DNA of 64,000 nt, taken from Alopecurus myosuroides (lineage: Eukaryota > Streptophyta > Magnoliopsida > Poales > Poaceae). Below the pieces are notes generated by a model. The model saw only the letters and a list, made by a program, of their open reading frames with translations, did not search any database and was not told the origin of the DNA. A program made the translations under genes and the position numbers. The DNA is taken from contig CM054061.1 of assembly GCA_028641055.1 (NCBI GenBank), forward strand, positions 62,037,904 through 62,101,903, written 5' to 3'. Of this stretch, positions 11,758-21,921 are shown piece after piece; within the stretch, counting starts at the first letter, position 1, and each line of letters opens with the position of its first letter.

Positions 11758-12344
11758 GTGTGCGCTGCGTACGTGCCACCGCCGCTGTCCCCACTGTCTT
11801 CAATCTCCTCCCTACGCATCTCTGACGCCTCCGAGTCTTGGTTCTCCTCAAGCGGGTCGTCTGCCACCTCGGCGATCACATCTTGCACCACGTCCCCCAG
11901 GCCCCCGTGATGGAGACCCGGACGCCACCCGCCGCGCCGCATGTCGGTGTTGTGCTCGGCGCGAAAGAGCTGACAGGGGAGCAGTGGTGGTGGAAGCCCA
12001 TGCCCTTGACGAGGAAATGCGGACGGAAGTTCTTGGCTCGGCGCACCGCCCCCGCAAGTGCTGGGGGCGGGAAAAGCGCGATCACGAAGTGGTCGATCGG
12101 GGTCCACAAAAGCTCCCGGCTTGCCAACAAGGAGCATGCTATGCGCATGGATATGACGACCAAGGCAGTCAAGCTTAGAGACCTCAAGGACACCCTGAAG
12201 GGGTGCTCTGGGCAGCTCCAAGCGCATGTGGGGAAGACGAAGCTGCTCAACAAAATGCCTCCCTTGGGGATGAAGTATGTGTCCGACGTCAAAAATGCTG
12301 CGTTTGGAGCCTGCGCTCAAGTGCCCCGCGGTGCCGATGATTAG
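11758..12344 (+). pseudogene. LINE ORF1 remnant
   Basis: Two frames are needed: a Ser-rich N-terminal part (ISSLRISDASESWFSSSG, to about 11910) and then 11907-12344, which includes RRTAPAS and SSRLANKEHAMRMDMTTKAV and ends with a stop at 12344. The latter resembles the C-terminal part of the ORF1-like region that precedes the endonuclease in Triticeae LINEs. No zinc knuckle is seen in what remains. The frame change marks it as dead. Confidence 0.55.
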
Positions 12345-12487
12345 CACGCCCCGCCCCATCCGTAGCACTGTGGCGCTGCTTCCACCAGCGCACCCCCTAC
12401 CTGTAATTTTCTCCATGTTAATGAAAATGGCTAGCGTTGTTCATTGTGCCCGCCGCCCCCTTCTTTCCTTTGGTGTCCTCATCTTCC

Positions 12488-14550
12488 ATGGATAGATGTG
12501 GCCTCAAACTCCTCGTGATTGCCTCCTGGAACATCAGGAGGCTGGGGGATGATGAAAAATGCCTCGTAGCACGTGACGCGCTCTCTATCCCAAACCCGAC
12601 GGTGTGTTGCCTGCAGGAAACAAAATTCTCCGTGATTTCCCCTGCGAAGGCTAGGTCTTTTCTGCCCAAAAGTCTTACTGACTTTGTTTCGCTAGACGCG
12701 GATAGCAGCAGGGGTGGCATCCTTGCCGCCTGGTATGCGACACAACTCTCATTCGTCTCCGTTTGTAAAACTTTCAGCCTCACCACGGCCCTGGTCTCCA
12801 CTTCGTCGGATGTTGCCTTCACAATAAAAAAATGTCTATGCACCCTCGGATAGACTTCATCGGGGAGATGCTCGCCCTCGCCCCTGCGATACGTGGACCA
12901 TGACTGGTCCTTGGAGATTTTAACCTCATCAGATACCCCCATGAAAAAACAACTTGAATTTTAATCGTGGTTTGGCAGCCGCGCTCAACGCTCCTATTCG
13001 TGACATGGGATGGTTTGAGCTTCCGCTTCGGGATCACCTCTTCACATGGATGAATGGGCAGGCTGTGCATGTTGTCCTCGTCTCGACCGAGCCTTCTTCA
13101 ATTCTGACTGGAACTCGATCCTTCCAAACTCTGCCTCGGCTCGCTGCCTCGTCCTACCTCCGACCACCACCCTCTCCTAGTCACCGGCACCACCACCATC
13201 CCAAAACCCTCTCGCTTCCGCTTCGAAAATGCATGGCTCTTGGATCAATCCTTCCTGCCTGAAACTCTCCCGCGTTGGTTGTGGCATGGGGGCGGCCATG
13301 ATATCGTCATGTATCTCGCTGCTAGCATCATAAGCTTCTAGGGCGCTGCCAAGGTATGGAAGAAAGGGCACCGGTATATCCCTCTCCTCACGAATAATTG
13401 TCGTTTCATTATTGATCTCCTTGATTTCTGCGAAGAAGATCGGACGCTTTCAGGTTGTGAGAGACACTTGCGTGACGAGTCCGCCTCATCGCCGCCGTTA
13501 GGCAATCCGCTGCCCATTGGAAGCAACAGGGGAAATTCCGTGTGGTACTGTAGGGGGACGAGAACACCCGCTTTTTCCACGCCCGCGCCTCGCAGCACCA
13601 TCGCCGCAACTAGGTTCGCGAGCTAGAGGTGCACGGCGCGCTGATCGTCGACCACGCGGGGAAGGAATGTGCTCTACATCGGTTCTATCGTGGCTTGCTG
13701 GGCCGCACTAGGCCCACCAGCTGGGCCTTCGAGCTCGCCGGCCTCTACCGTGGGTGCAAGCGGGTAAATGGGCCCGCCCTCTCCGCCGCCTTCGAGCCCA
13801 ACGAATTCAAGTGCGTGGTGGATGGGATGGATCGGGCCAGTGCGGCTCGACCCCTCTTTCTACCGAGCGACCTGGCCCACCGTGCAGCCTGCTATGCTTC
13901 GTCTTTTCGACCCGGTGCATGCGCGTAGGGCCAATCTTGGGCCTATCAACCGGGCTCACGTGGTTCTTCTGCCCAAGACGATGGGAACCCCGACCCCCGA
14001 TGCGTTTCGTCCAGTGTCCTTGCAGAACCATTCTGTCAAAATTCTCTTCAAAGCTCTCACCTCACGGTTGCACCCGCAGATTGGTGACTTGGTGGATAAA
14101 AACCAGACCGGATTCCTCTGTGGTAGGAGTATTTCAGAGACATTTGTGTTCACTACGGAGCTGATCCAGTGCTGTCACAAAAGGGCAGCCACGACTCGGG
14201 TTTTGAAGCTGGACTTCTCAAAGCTGTTTGATTCCATGAACTGGGCGTCTTCATGCAGTGATGAGAGCTCGCGGCTTCCCTGTATTGTGGTTTGATTGCA
14301 TGGACCTAATCCTCTCCTCATCAAAGTCCTCTATCATGCTCAATGGTGTCTCGGGGCCCTGAATCGACTGCAAACGAGGGCTACGTCAGGGTGACCCGCT
14401 CTCTGTACTTGTTCCTTCTCGTGGCTGGCGTGCTCCAGCGGATAATCCGGCTGGACCCCTTGCTCCACCACCCACTCGTCGATGGAGCCCCCTGTCCAGT
14501 GCTGCAATACGCTGATGATACGTTGATCATCCTACGCGCTGACGAGGTCG
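12488..14550 (+). pseudogene. LINE ORF2, endonuclease and RT portion
   Basis: ATG at 12488 opens an apurinic-type endonuclease: IASWNIRRLG, then CCLQETK (the metal-binding Glu region), then LGDFNLI in another frame near 12910-12930, then NFNRGLAAA and RDHLFTWMNG. The RT follows: AFRPVSLQNHSVKILFKALT, DKNQTGFLCGRS, LKLDFSKLFDSMNW and LQYADDTLIIL just before the LTR insertion. The catalytic YADD is intact. At least four frame changes are needed to read it (about 12840, 13100, 13770, 14290-14400), so no functional protein can be made. Confidence 0.8.
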
Positions 14551-15939
14551 TGATACGTCCATAACATATCTCCTTTTCCGAGCACTTTTCTTATGGTTTG
14601 TCTCTAAGCTTGTGAGTTTTTGATACCACTAACACGGACTAACGTTGTTTTCAGCAGAATTACGTTGGTGTCTCGTTTTTGTGCCGAAAAATCAACTTTC
14701 GGGAAAATACCCAGAAAATACCTCATTGAGCTTATATCACCAGAAGACCCAGAGCCAGAAGGACACCTGGAGGGGGGCAGGAGTGGCCTAGACCACCCCT
14801 GGGAGCCCCCTAGGCCGCGCCGCCTGGTGGTGTGGGGGGAACCTCCACCCCCTCGGGCTCCCCTTTCAACTACATATGCCCCGTAAACCTAAAGCATGAG
14901 GGGGTTCGTCATATTCCATAGAAACACAACAAAGCGTCGCCGCCGCCTCGAAACCCAATTCGGGGATCAGAAGTTCCTGTTCTGGCGCCCTGCCGAGACG
15001 GGGATTAGAAGGAGATCATCGCCATCAACACTACCACATCTTCTCCATCAACCATCCATGATTCCCCTGTCCATGTGTGAGTAAACCCGTTGTAGACTGA
15101 GAGGGTTGCAAGATATTGGATGAGATTGATCATGTAACAATGCTAGATTGTTAGGGCATAGAGCCTAGTATCCGTTGGTAGTGTTTTCTACCGTTATTGC
15201 AACTTGTTATGCTTAATGCTTGTCACTAGGGCCCGAGTGCCATGATTTCAGATCTGAACATGTTATTGTTTCATGAGTATAATTATGTTTCTTGATCATA
15301 CCTGCAAGTTGTTTACACGTATTGTTGTCCGGAATCATAGGGCCCAAAGTGACATAAATTGGGACAACCGGAGGGGATGGCTGTGATGTGAGGATCACAT
15401 GTGTTCACGGAGTGTTAATGCTTTGCCCATGTGCTTTATTAACATGAGCACCTTCATTACTGGTAGTTTCCCTACAGGCCCCGCTGCCACGCGCTGGTAG
15501 GACAAAATATGTTGTGCAAGTTTCTCATTGTGAGCACGTACGACTAAATTGGAACACATGTCTATGGTTAACCTAGAACTTGGCTGCTTTATTATTATTA
15601 TCTGCAATGTCCACGTTATTATTGTTACATGACATATGTTATCCATGCAGTGCTCGTTCATCCATTCCCTCTATGCCTACGGTATTTTCATCCTGTTGTT
15701 TTCACGATTGCTACTAGTGTTACTATTTTGCTACTGTTGTTATTTTATTACTGTTGCTTCTATAAAACTGTTACCACTGATAAATAGTTGCGAGCAAGTC
15801 TACTTTCAGGTGGAGCTGAATTGAGAACTCAGGTGTAAAGGAATATAAATATTCTTTGGCTCCCCTTGTGTCGAATCAATAAATTTGGGATTTACTTCTC
15901 TCGAAGACTATTGCGATCCCCTATACTCGTGGGTCATCA
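14551..15939 (+). mobile_element. Solo LTR (1389 bp) inserted in LINE ORF2
   Basis: Begins TGATACGTCC and ends GGGTCATCA, the end type of several Triticeae Gypsy LTRs. No internal domain follows. The flanking 5-mers are GGTCG (14546-14550) and GGCTG (15940-15944), an imperfect target duplication. Removing 14551-15944 rejoins the LINE reading frame precisely, which confirms the borders. Which Gypsy family it is (Sabrina, Wham or Jeli type) I cannot settle by eye. Confidence 0.85.
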
Positions 15940-15944
15940 GGCTG

Positions 15945-16909
15945 TTGCTCGTTGCCTGAAGGAGTTGCTCGACATGTTTGTCGTTGCCACTAGCCTGACA
16001 ATCAACTTCAACAAAAGCACCTTGGTACCCATGCATGTCCCCGCCGCTGATTTAGAGGCCGTCCTCGCAGTGCTTGGGTGCAGAGTGGAAGGCTTCTCCC
16101 AGGTCTACCTTGGGATCCCCCTCTCCGCTGAGAAATTGTCGTTCTCCCACTTTGTGCTGCTGATTGCGAAGGTGGACAAGTTCTTCTCGGGGTGGAGCAC
16201 CATCCTCCTCTCCTGTGGAGGATGTGTGGTTCTGCTGAACACCGTCATTGACGCCCTCCCTACCTTTGCCATGGGCGCAGTTGAGCTGCCACCGGCCCTC
16301 CTGCGTGCTATTGAAGGCCTCAGGCGCGCTTTCCTTTGGGACGTCAAAAATCGTCCCATGCCTAGTCACGTGGAAGGATGTATGTCGACCAAAACAGGAG
16401 GGAGGGCTCGGCGTCAAGCAACTCATAGCAAAGAATGAATGCTTGCAGATGAAGCTGATCCACCACGTCTACGCTGATGTCTCGGCGCCTTGGCCGCGCT
16501 GGGTGTGGAGTGTCGTGGGCGGACGGGGAGGTCTTGGCCCTCACTAGCGACGTCTGGAGGCTCTTATGCCGCTCTACCGTGGCATCCCATGGTCCGCGGT
16601 GGGAGATGGGCGGCGGACCTTGTTCTGGCTGAACTTATGGCTGTCGGGCGGTGCCCTGAGCGCGCAGATGGAAGCGCTCTTCTTCCATGTAACGGACTGT
16701 GAGGCCACTGTCCGGGCGGTGCTGGAGCGTGGCGTTCGGCGAGCTCTAGTTCCGCATCTGAGCACTGCTGCGGCCCGACAGTTCGCCACCTTGTCCTCAA
16801 TGTTGGTCGAGGTGGCCCTCACGGACGAGGACGACGTGCGAGTGCTTACCCATTGTAGGCAGGAAAACAGAGCACTGGATGCGGCGGAGCTATACCGACT
16901 AGCAACTGG
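15945..16909 (+). pseudogene. LINE ORF2, post-RT region and zf-RVT part
   Basis: Continues the RT directly after the LTR: ELLDMFVVATSLTINFNKST (the segment after YADD), LGIPLSAEKLSF and DALPTFAMGAVELP, then a C-terminal part in other frames (GDGRRTLFWLNLWLSGG, RALVPHLSTAAARQF). The frame changes near 16370 and 16560. It stops abruptly at LDAAELYRLAT (about 16909), where Copia sequence begins, so the terminal zinc-binding cysteines and poly(A) tail are missing. Confidence 0.75.
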
Positions 16910-17250
16910 AGGAACATGAAACACGGAACTGCCTAGAGTGCCTCGACTAGCAACGAGGATGGGAGTACCATCAGCAGTACAAACAGAGACAGGAAACTCG
17001 ACAGGTCGAACAGAGCTCAAAGCGGAAAAACCGCAAGTCATATGAAAAGATGATCCGGTATCAAGGATCCAAGAGGATGTACCTGAATGAGAAAAACGTG
17101 GTCTCTCAATGCCAAAAAAAAGTCAGTCACATCACCGGAAGTACTTGTCAGTGAAGTGTCCCAAGTAGCAAGCACGCAACAGAGTTGCGCAATCTCATGC
17201 TCGGTCAAAGCACAACTGAAGAGGTCGAGGTAGACACATCAACCAAGGAA
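16905..17250 (-). mobile_element. Copia fragment: protease active-site region
   Basis: Minus-strand translation near 17050 gives SWILDTGSSFHMT, the aspartic protease signature of plant Ty1/Copia polyproteins, followed by VCTADGTPILVASRGTL and VFHVPPVAS, where it is cut by the junction with the LINE. Only the gag-proximal side of pol remains. A stop lies close upstream in frame. The junction shares CTAGCAAC-like sequence, suggesting microhomology joining. Confidence 0.75.
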
Positions 17251-18161
17251 GACCAATCACCAGCACATGTGGTGGTCACGTGAGGAGTATATGAAGAGCG
17301 GTCACAAGTGCGTGCACAAGCCACGCAAGGAGTCGACAAAAAACAATCTGAACCGCGTGTAGATGCCACAAGAGTCGACGTAGAGCGGCAAGTCGACACA
17401 GACGGAGTCGGCGTAGAGCGGCCACAACCGCGGGCAGAAGCCGCGAGAGTGGACGTAGAGTGGCGAGTCGACATAGAAGGAGTCGAAGTAGAGCGGCCAC
17501 AACCGCGGACAGAAACCGCGAGAGTCGATATAGTGCGACCACAACCGCGGACAGAAGCCACGAGAGTCGACGTATAGCGGCGAGTCGACATAGACGACGA
17601 CGTAGAGCCACGGGGCGGTGGAGACGAAGCAGAGCGGACACAACCACAGACGCCGGACATGAGGGCTGAGGAAGAGCGACATGCAAATGCCATCGGAGGA
17701 GGCGTCAAAACAGGCAAGGACAACCAGATCGAACGAGCAATCGCTCGGACGGCAGTGGTGGCCGGAAAACAGGAAGCACGGCCAAGGGGAGAGCGGCGAC
17801 AGTATAGAGAGCCGTGCACGGCCGGACGTCGGTGGTGGCCGCCGTACGTTGGTGGGCTTGGCGGCGGGCGGGCGGCGCTAGAGATGGCGCATGTCGGACG
17901 GCGGCCTGGGCGGCAGAACTCGGGCGGAGGGACCTCGGGACGGAGGTGGCCGGTGCGGCGGCGGCCCAGGACGGAGGTAGCTGGGGCGGCGGCAACCCGG
18001 GACGAAGGTGACCGGGGCGGCGGCGGACAAAGGCGGTCGGGGCGTCCTCGGGAGACAGCAGCAGGCGGTCGGCCTTGGGAGACGACGGACGGGACAGGGG
18101 GCGAAGCTGTGGACGGCGTCGGGCGTTCCAGGGAAGGGCAAAGCAGCTCAAGGACGTACAA
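17205..18161 (-). pseudogene. Long GC-rich frame upstream of the Copia protease
   Basis: A 318-codon minus-strand frame rich in Pro, Ser, Arg and Thr that ends 130 bases before the DTGSSFHMT motif, in a different frame. It shows no gag fold, zinc knuckle or other domain that I recognise. The high GC of 17640-18240 gives competing frames on both strands, so the frame itself is weak evidence. It is most likely part of the Copia fragment or its captured sequence. Confidence 0.3.
17320..17600 (-). repeat. GC-rich minisatellite (~75-bp period) in the Copia flank
   Basis: Imperfect repeats built from GAGTCGACGTAGAGCGGC, CACAACCGCGG(A/G)CAGAA and CCGCGAGAGT blocks repeat at about 75 bp. On the minus strand they encode a repeating Ser/Thr-rich segment (ARGCGRSTSTPS-like) in the long frame 17205-18161. 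It lies where a Copia polyprotein would carry a low-complexity spacer between gag and protease. Confidence 0.75.
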
Positions 18162-18410
18162 CCAGCTGGGGCGGTGGAGACGGAAGCGTCGTGGAATCGA
18201 GAGGCGGCCTTGAAGATAGACGCGGAAGGCCCTATTGGACCTGTACGTGCGTGACTTGAGAAAGATCCATGTCAGTTCGATCGATCCATCTGTATGTGGA
18301 GGAAGGAAACAATGGCACTAGTTGCCGCGCGTGCGGCGTCAGAATTGATGTCATGAATAGAGGAACATGCAACTTATTTTCCACGGGCCCAAACGCCACA
18401 ATATATAGTA

Positions 18411-18637
18411 CTCTCTCCGCTCCAATGAATAAGGCGCGCACGTATTTTAAGATTTATTTTTGACCAAAAATTTATTCATATATATAATAGTATTTGGTAT
18501 AAAATCAATATCATTAGAAAGTATTTTTCACTACGAATCTAACAATGTCAAAGTTGCACTATATAGAAAGATATTGTTACTCAAATCTTTCGGTCAAAAT
18601 TTGTCTTTAAATGCGTGTGCGCCTTATTCATCGGAAG
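18411..18637. mobile_element. Stowaway-type MITE, ~227 bp
   Basis: The left arm CTCTCTCCGCTCCAATGAAT begins after TA (18409-18410). The right arm (AAATGCGTGTGCGCCTTATTCATCGGAAG) is its inverted repeat over about 45 bp and ends before TA (18638-18639). The AATGAATAAGGCGCRCAC core is well conserved in both arms; the outermost right bases are eroded. TA duplication and CTCCNTCC-like ends fit Tc1/mariner-related Stowaway. Confidence 0.85.
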
Positions 18638-18689
18638 TACATGTATAGGGAAAATATACAGGAAACCCCCTATGTGATAGGGAAACTAT

Positions 18690-19460
18690 AAATATGCACA
18701 TGATCTCTCTAACATCTTGCAATGGAAGGATTTTCCAGGAATGCCATTCAATAAAACAAAGGAGAATACAGAAGAAAGAATTTCTTTAGCCCAAGCAATC
18801 AACATTGGAGGAAATCCTTTGAGCTCCATAATTTTAAGAATAGAGGTGTGCTCAATCGTGTCAAAAGCTTTCTCAAAATCAATTTTGAGAAGGATCAATT
18901 CTCTCTTGGATTGCTTACATCGGAAAATATACTCAACACCAGACCAAGCAGTCCTAAATTGTTCTACCCTTGACAAACCCATACTGATTATCATGGATGC
19001 ATAGATAGATCACTTTATGCACTCTATTGGCAATAATCTTTGTAAGAAATTTGAGGCATGTATTTCTAAGGGAAATAGGTTTGAAATCATTAACAGTCTC
19101 GAGGGAATTTTTTTTTAACAAGAGTGATAAATGAGCTATTATTTCCAGGCCTATCCCTTCCAAGGGAAAATTCAGAGCATAACTTGTAAAGTCCTCCTAA
19201 CAATCTGCCAACATTGCTTAAGAAAAAGTCCAATGAATCCATGAGGCCCTAGAGCCTTGTCAGTTTTAAGAAATTTAAGGACCAACTCAATTTCCTCCTC
19301 TCTAAATGGTAGCCCAAGATCCTGTAAGCCTGCCACTTCCTTAATCACAATAGAGAGACACCCATTCTGTTCTTGAAACACTTAAAGAAAGCAGAGGCCT
19401 TCTCATCATGCCCCGCTAAATAATTACCATCTGGATTCAGAAAAACAGCAATATAATTTT
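18690..19460 (-). mobile_element. LINE remnant, RT N-terminal half
   Basis: Minus-strand pieces in order: FLNPDGNYLAGHDEKASAFF (about 19450-19385), FREEEIELVLKFLKTDKALG (19172-19381), NDFKPISLRNTCLKFLTKII and [12 protein letters not shown] (18954-19163), and [20 protein letters not shown] with [20 protein letters not shown] (18686-18994). These are RT motifs up to just before the position of QGDPLSP; YADD and everything beyond is missing. Three frames are used, so it is an old, non-functional fragment truncated at both ends. Confidence 0.82.
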
Positions 19461-19618
19461 ACCTCACTCTTTCTGTTGCCCTGGCATGAAAATTTTTTGT
19501 GTTTCATCTACTTAAGTGTACCCATCTTATAGTACATCTCTGCCCGGATTAGGTCACTGATTCGGTCCATTATCAGCTCTCACCCTGTATTTCTCAAGCA
19601 TGAGTAAGCTAATGAGTA

Positions 19619-19715
19619 CTACCTCCTATCCGGAATATGTGACGGAACTTGTATACATGTTTTGTACTGTGGCAATACAAACTCACTGACACTTCTATCG
19701 GATCAGAGGGAGTAG
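19619..19715. mobile_element. Stowaway-type MITE, ~97 bp
   Basis: Starts CTACCTCCTATCCGGAATAT after TA (19617-19618) and ends CAGAGGGAGTAG before TA (19716-19717). The arms are inverted over about 30 bp. Length and ends are typical of the small Triticeae Stowaway families. Confidence 0.8.
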
Positions 19716-19933
19716 TAGAATTGGCATTTACGAATACGAGTAAACTGTAGAAAACGCATGAAAACAAGTCCATGAAGCATCCATCAAGCCTACTGAAGCA
19801 CACATTTCTTCCAACCTAGCCGATAAAAATAGAAGCATCACCACATTAGTTCTGGGATATAGTAGCTCTGCAATGCATTAAGAATTGTCTTGCATGGGTT
19901 CCTTCAGTTTGGTGCAAAATTAACTCTATTTCA

Positions 19934-20315
19934 TCAGTCCAAATCCAGGGCAAAGCAGTGTAACCTAGCTTCCAACCGACCCAGCTCCTGCTGCAGCAGC
20001 TTCCAAAGTTTCAGAGTTCTAGTATTCATCAAGAAGTTATCCTATATGTTCCTTCACTTGAAGGAGCAAAGAAATTGCAGTAGCAACGGGAGCAGAGACA
20101 TTTGTGCAGACAAATCTAAGCTCAACTACTCACATTCTGGTTGCAGAAAAATCCATGCTTTGAGCCCGTGGTGGAGTGGGAGTGAAAATCCCAGCAGTCA
20201 TGACTTCCCGAAATTCCGGCGACGACCCCGAGCTCAGCCATGGCTGCCCGTACTCCGGTGATGACCTCGAGCCCAGCCATGCTTCGAGCTCCGCCGCATT
20301 CCACCTATCCCCCAT
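19934..20315 (-). CDS. Possible two-exon small protein, ~88 aa
   Basis: Predicted from splice signals. Exon 1 is 20315-20134, from an ATG (MGDRWNAAELEAWLGS) to the donor AAT|GTGAGT. The intron is 20133-20019 (115 bp, ending TACTAG). Exon 2 is 20018-19934. The phases match (2 then 1), and exon 2 reads TLKLWKLLQQELGRLEARLH, an amphipathic Leu-rich helix, then CFALDLD and a stop. Exon 1 contains the imperfect duplication SRSSPEYG / SGSSPEFR. The frame is open upstream for another ~100 codons without ATG. I do not recognise the family. It lies downstream of, and on the same strand as, the F-box pseudogene, so it could instead be a leftover of a larger gene. Confidence 0.3.
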
Positions 20316-20753
20316 GCCGACCAAATCGACACCGGAGCTAACTTCTCGTCGGCTTTTCTTCAGCTCCGTCGGAGGCCCTCGCCGCTCCCGGGCCTCCTCG
20401 TCTGTCTTTGGCCCGTCCGGACTGGCAAACACAGGATCTGGCCTCTCCGACGCCTTGGACGAAAAATTTGACCTTTTGGTGTTGGGGAGCGACTCAGCGA
20501 GAGCAGGGAAGCTTGGCGGCGAAGGAAGCACGGCGAGGTGGAGGGCAGAGCAAGGGAGCGCGGCACGGCAAGAGGTCAGCCGCGGAGTGCACGCGGAGCT
20601 GGTTATGTCCCGGCAGGTCCTGCACCTCTGGTTGTGTCTCAAATTTTCCAGTGTTTTTTTTGTGAAATTCCAGCTAGCTATGACAATTATTTTGAGATGG
20701 ATTAATTACAGAGTTGCGGAACTCAATAAGGATACCATGCATCTTGCCAGACT

Positions 20754-21863
20754 TTTTTTTTTGACGGAAGGCAGCGAGCGCTGCTTCGATTATTTAAGCG
20801 GAAGCGGAACAAGGTCCGGCAGAGTACAGGGATTAGGAGTTACAGGCAGAGTTGCTGAAAGGTTGCAAGCTCTGAAACTACACTAGAGCAATAGAACAAG
20901 AAAGGAAGAAGCTAACTGTACAAGAGGGCAGTAGATTGGACTCGCGGTTGTTTTACAACCGAGTCCAGGTGACAGGAGCCTACTCTCCTTCGCTATTCGA
21001 CGTTCCCAGAACTCCGGCAGAGCGCCAAGCGCGAAGTTCATCCATTATCTTGTCCACTATAGCTGTTGCCAAGCGGGCCTTGCTGTGAAAAATCCTATTG
21101 TTACGTTCTTTCCATAGCATCCACCAGCAGCACAGAGCGATAGAGCGCCAAATCTTAACCACGGCTGGACTTAGAGAGACAGACATTGATTCCCACCAAG
21201 TCTTCAGGCAGATAATGTTGTTATCAGGCTTAGCAGTTGGCGGCAGGTTGAAGGCAAGCAGCACTGCCGACCAGACCTGCTGCGAGAAGGCGCATGAGGC
21301 AGAGAGATGCACCGCCGTCTCGGGTTCAGTCTTGCAGAATTGGCAGAGGGGATCATGGTTCCATCCACGCTTAGCCAGATTGTCGGCTGTAAGACACTTA
21401 TTGTGAAACAACAGCCAGGTGTGCAGTTTGCATTTTTGTATTGCCTTGGCCTTCCAAAGTTGAGAGAAGACAGGAGAAGCAAAATGACCAACAAAGAGCG
21501 TTTGGTAAGCAGAAGCCGCGGTGTAAGAGCCGCTGGTAGTCCATCTCCATGACAAAGAATCTTGTCCCTCATCAAAAGCCAATGGAGCAAGGCCTTCAAG
21601 CAATCTCCACAACTTCACATAGTCCGAGAGCACAGCAAAAGAGGGGTTTGGTTTGATCAGAGCGATCCACCGCCTATTGGAGATAGCTTCCCTGACACTA
21701 ATCTTCCTCTGCCTAGAATGCTTGAAAAGAGCCGGGAAACGAGTGCATAGAGGAAAACCTTGTAGCCAATGACTAGACCAAAAGGATGTGCTCCTGCCAC
21801 TATGGAGCTGAATGGAGGTCGATACCTGGAAGAGAGATAGCACCCCATTGTCCACAGGTAACG
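20754..21863 (-). mobile_element. Young 5'-truncated LINE with a 15-bp target duplication
   Basis: Flanked by a perfect 15-bp duplication GCATCTTGCCAGACT (20739-20753 and 21864-21878). The minus-strand 3' end is a poly(A) run next to the left duplication. The coding part reads from the right border for ~294 uninterrupted codons to a stop at 20980: FWSSHWLQGFPLC, DSLSWRWTTSGSYTAASAYQ, LWKAKAIQKCKLHTWL and the zinc-binding pattern CQFCKTEPETAVHLSASC, then WWMLWKERNNRIF. This is the intact C-terminal end of ORF2. Intact duplication and open frame indicate a recent insertion by target-primed reverse transcription, in the 3' flank of the F-box pseudogene about 45 bp beyond its stop. Confidence 0.95.
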
Positions 21864-21921
21864 GCATCTTGCCAGACTGTAAACGATAGCGATGGCATGC
21901 ACCTCTTATTCTCAATTATTA

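Larger units (their letters stand above)
11758..16909 (+). mobile_element. Plus-strand L1-type LINE, split by a solo LTR
   Basis: A nearly complete LINE: an ORF1-like tail, an ORF2 endonuclease, RT with an intact YADD, and a zinc-binding region in order. A solo LTR at 14551-15939 interrupts the RT, and the copy is broken by several other frameshifts and stops. It is cut off at about 16909, inside the C-terminal region, where it is fused to a Copia fragment on the opposite strand. The left end abuts the minus-strand LINE at about 11757, so its true 5' end is not resolved. Confidence 0.85.

Noticed and set aside
20176..20886. 236-codon plus-strand ORF
   Set aside because: It is antisense to the predicted small gene and then runs into the LINE tail; its composition follows GC-rich DNA and it has no domain.
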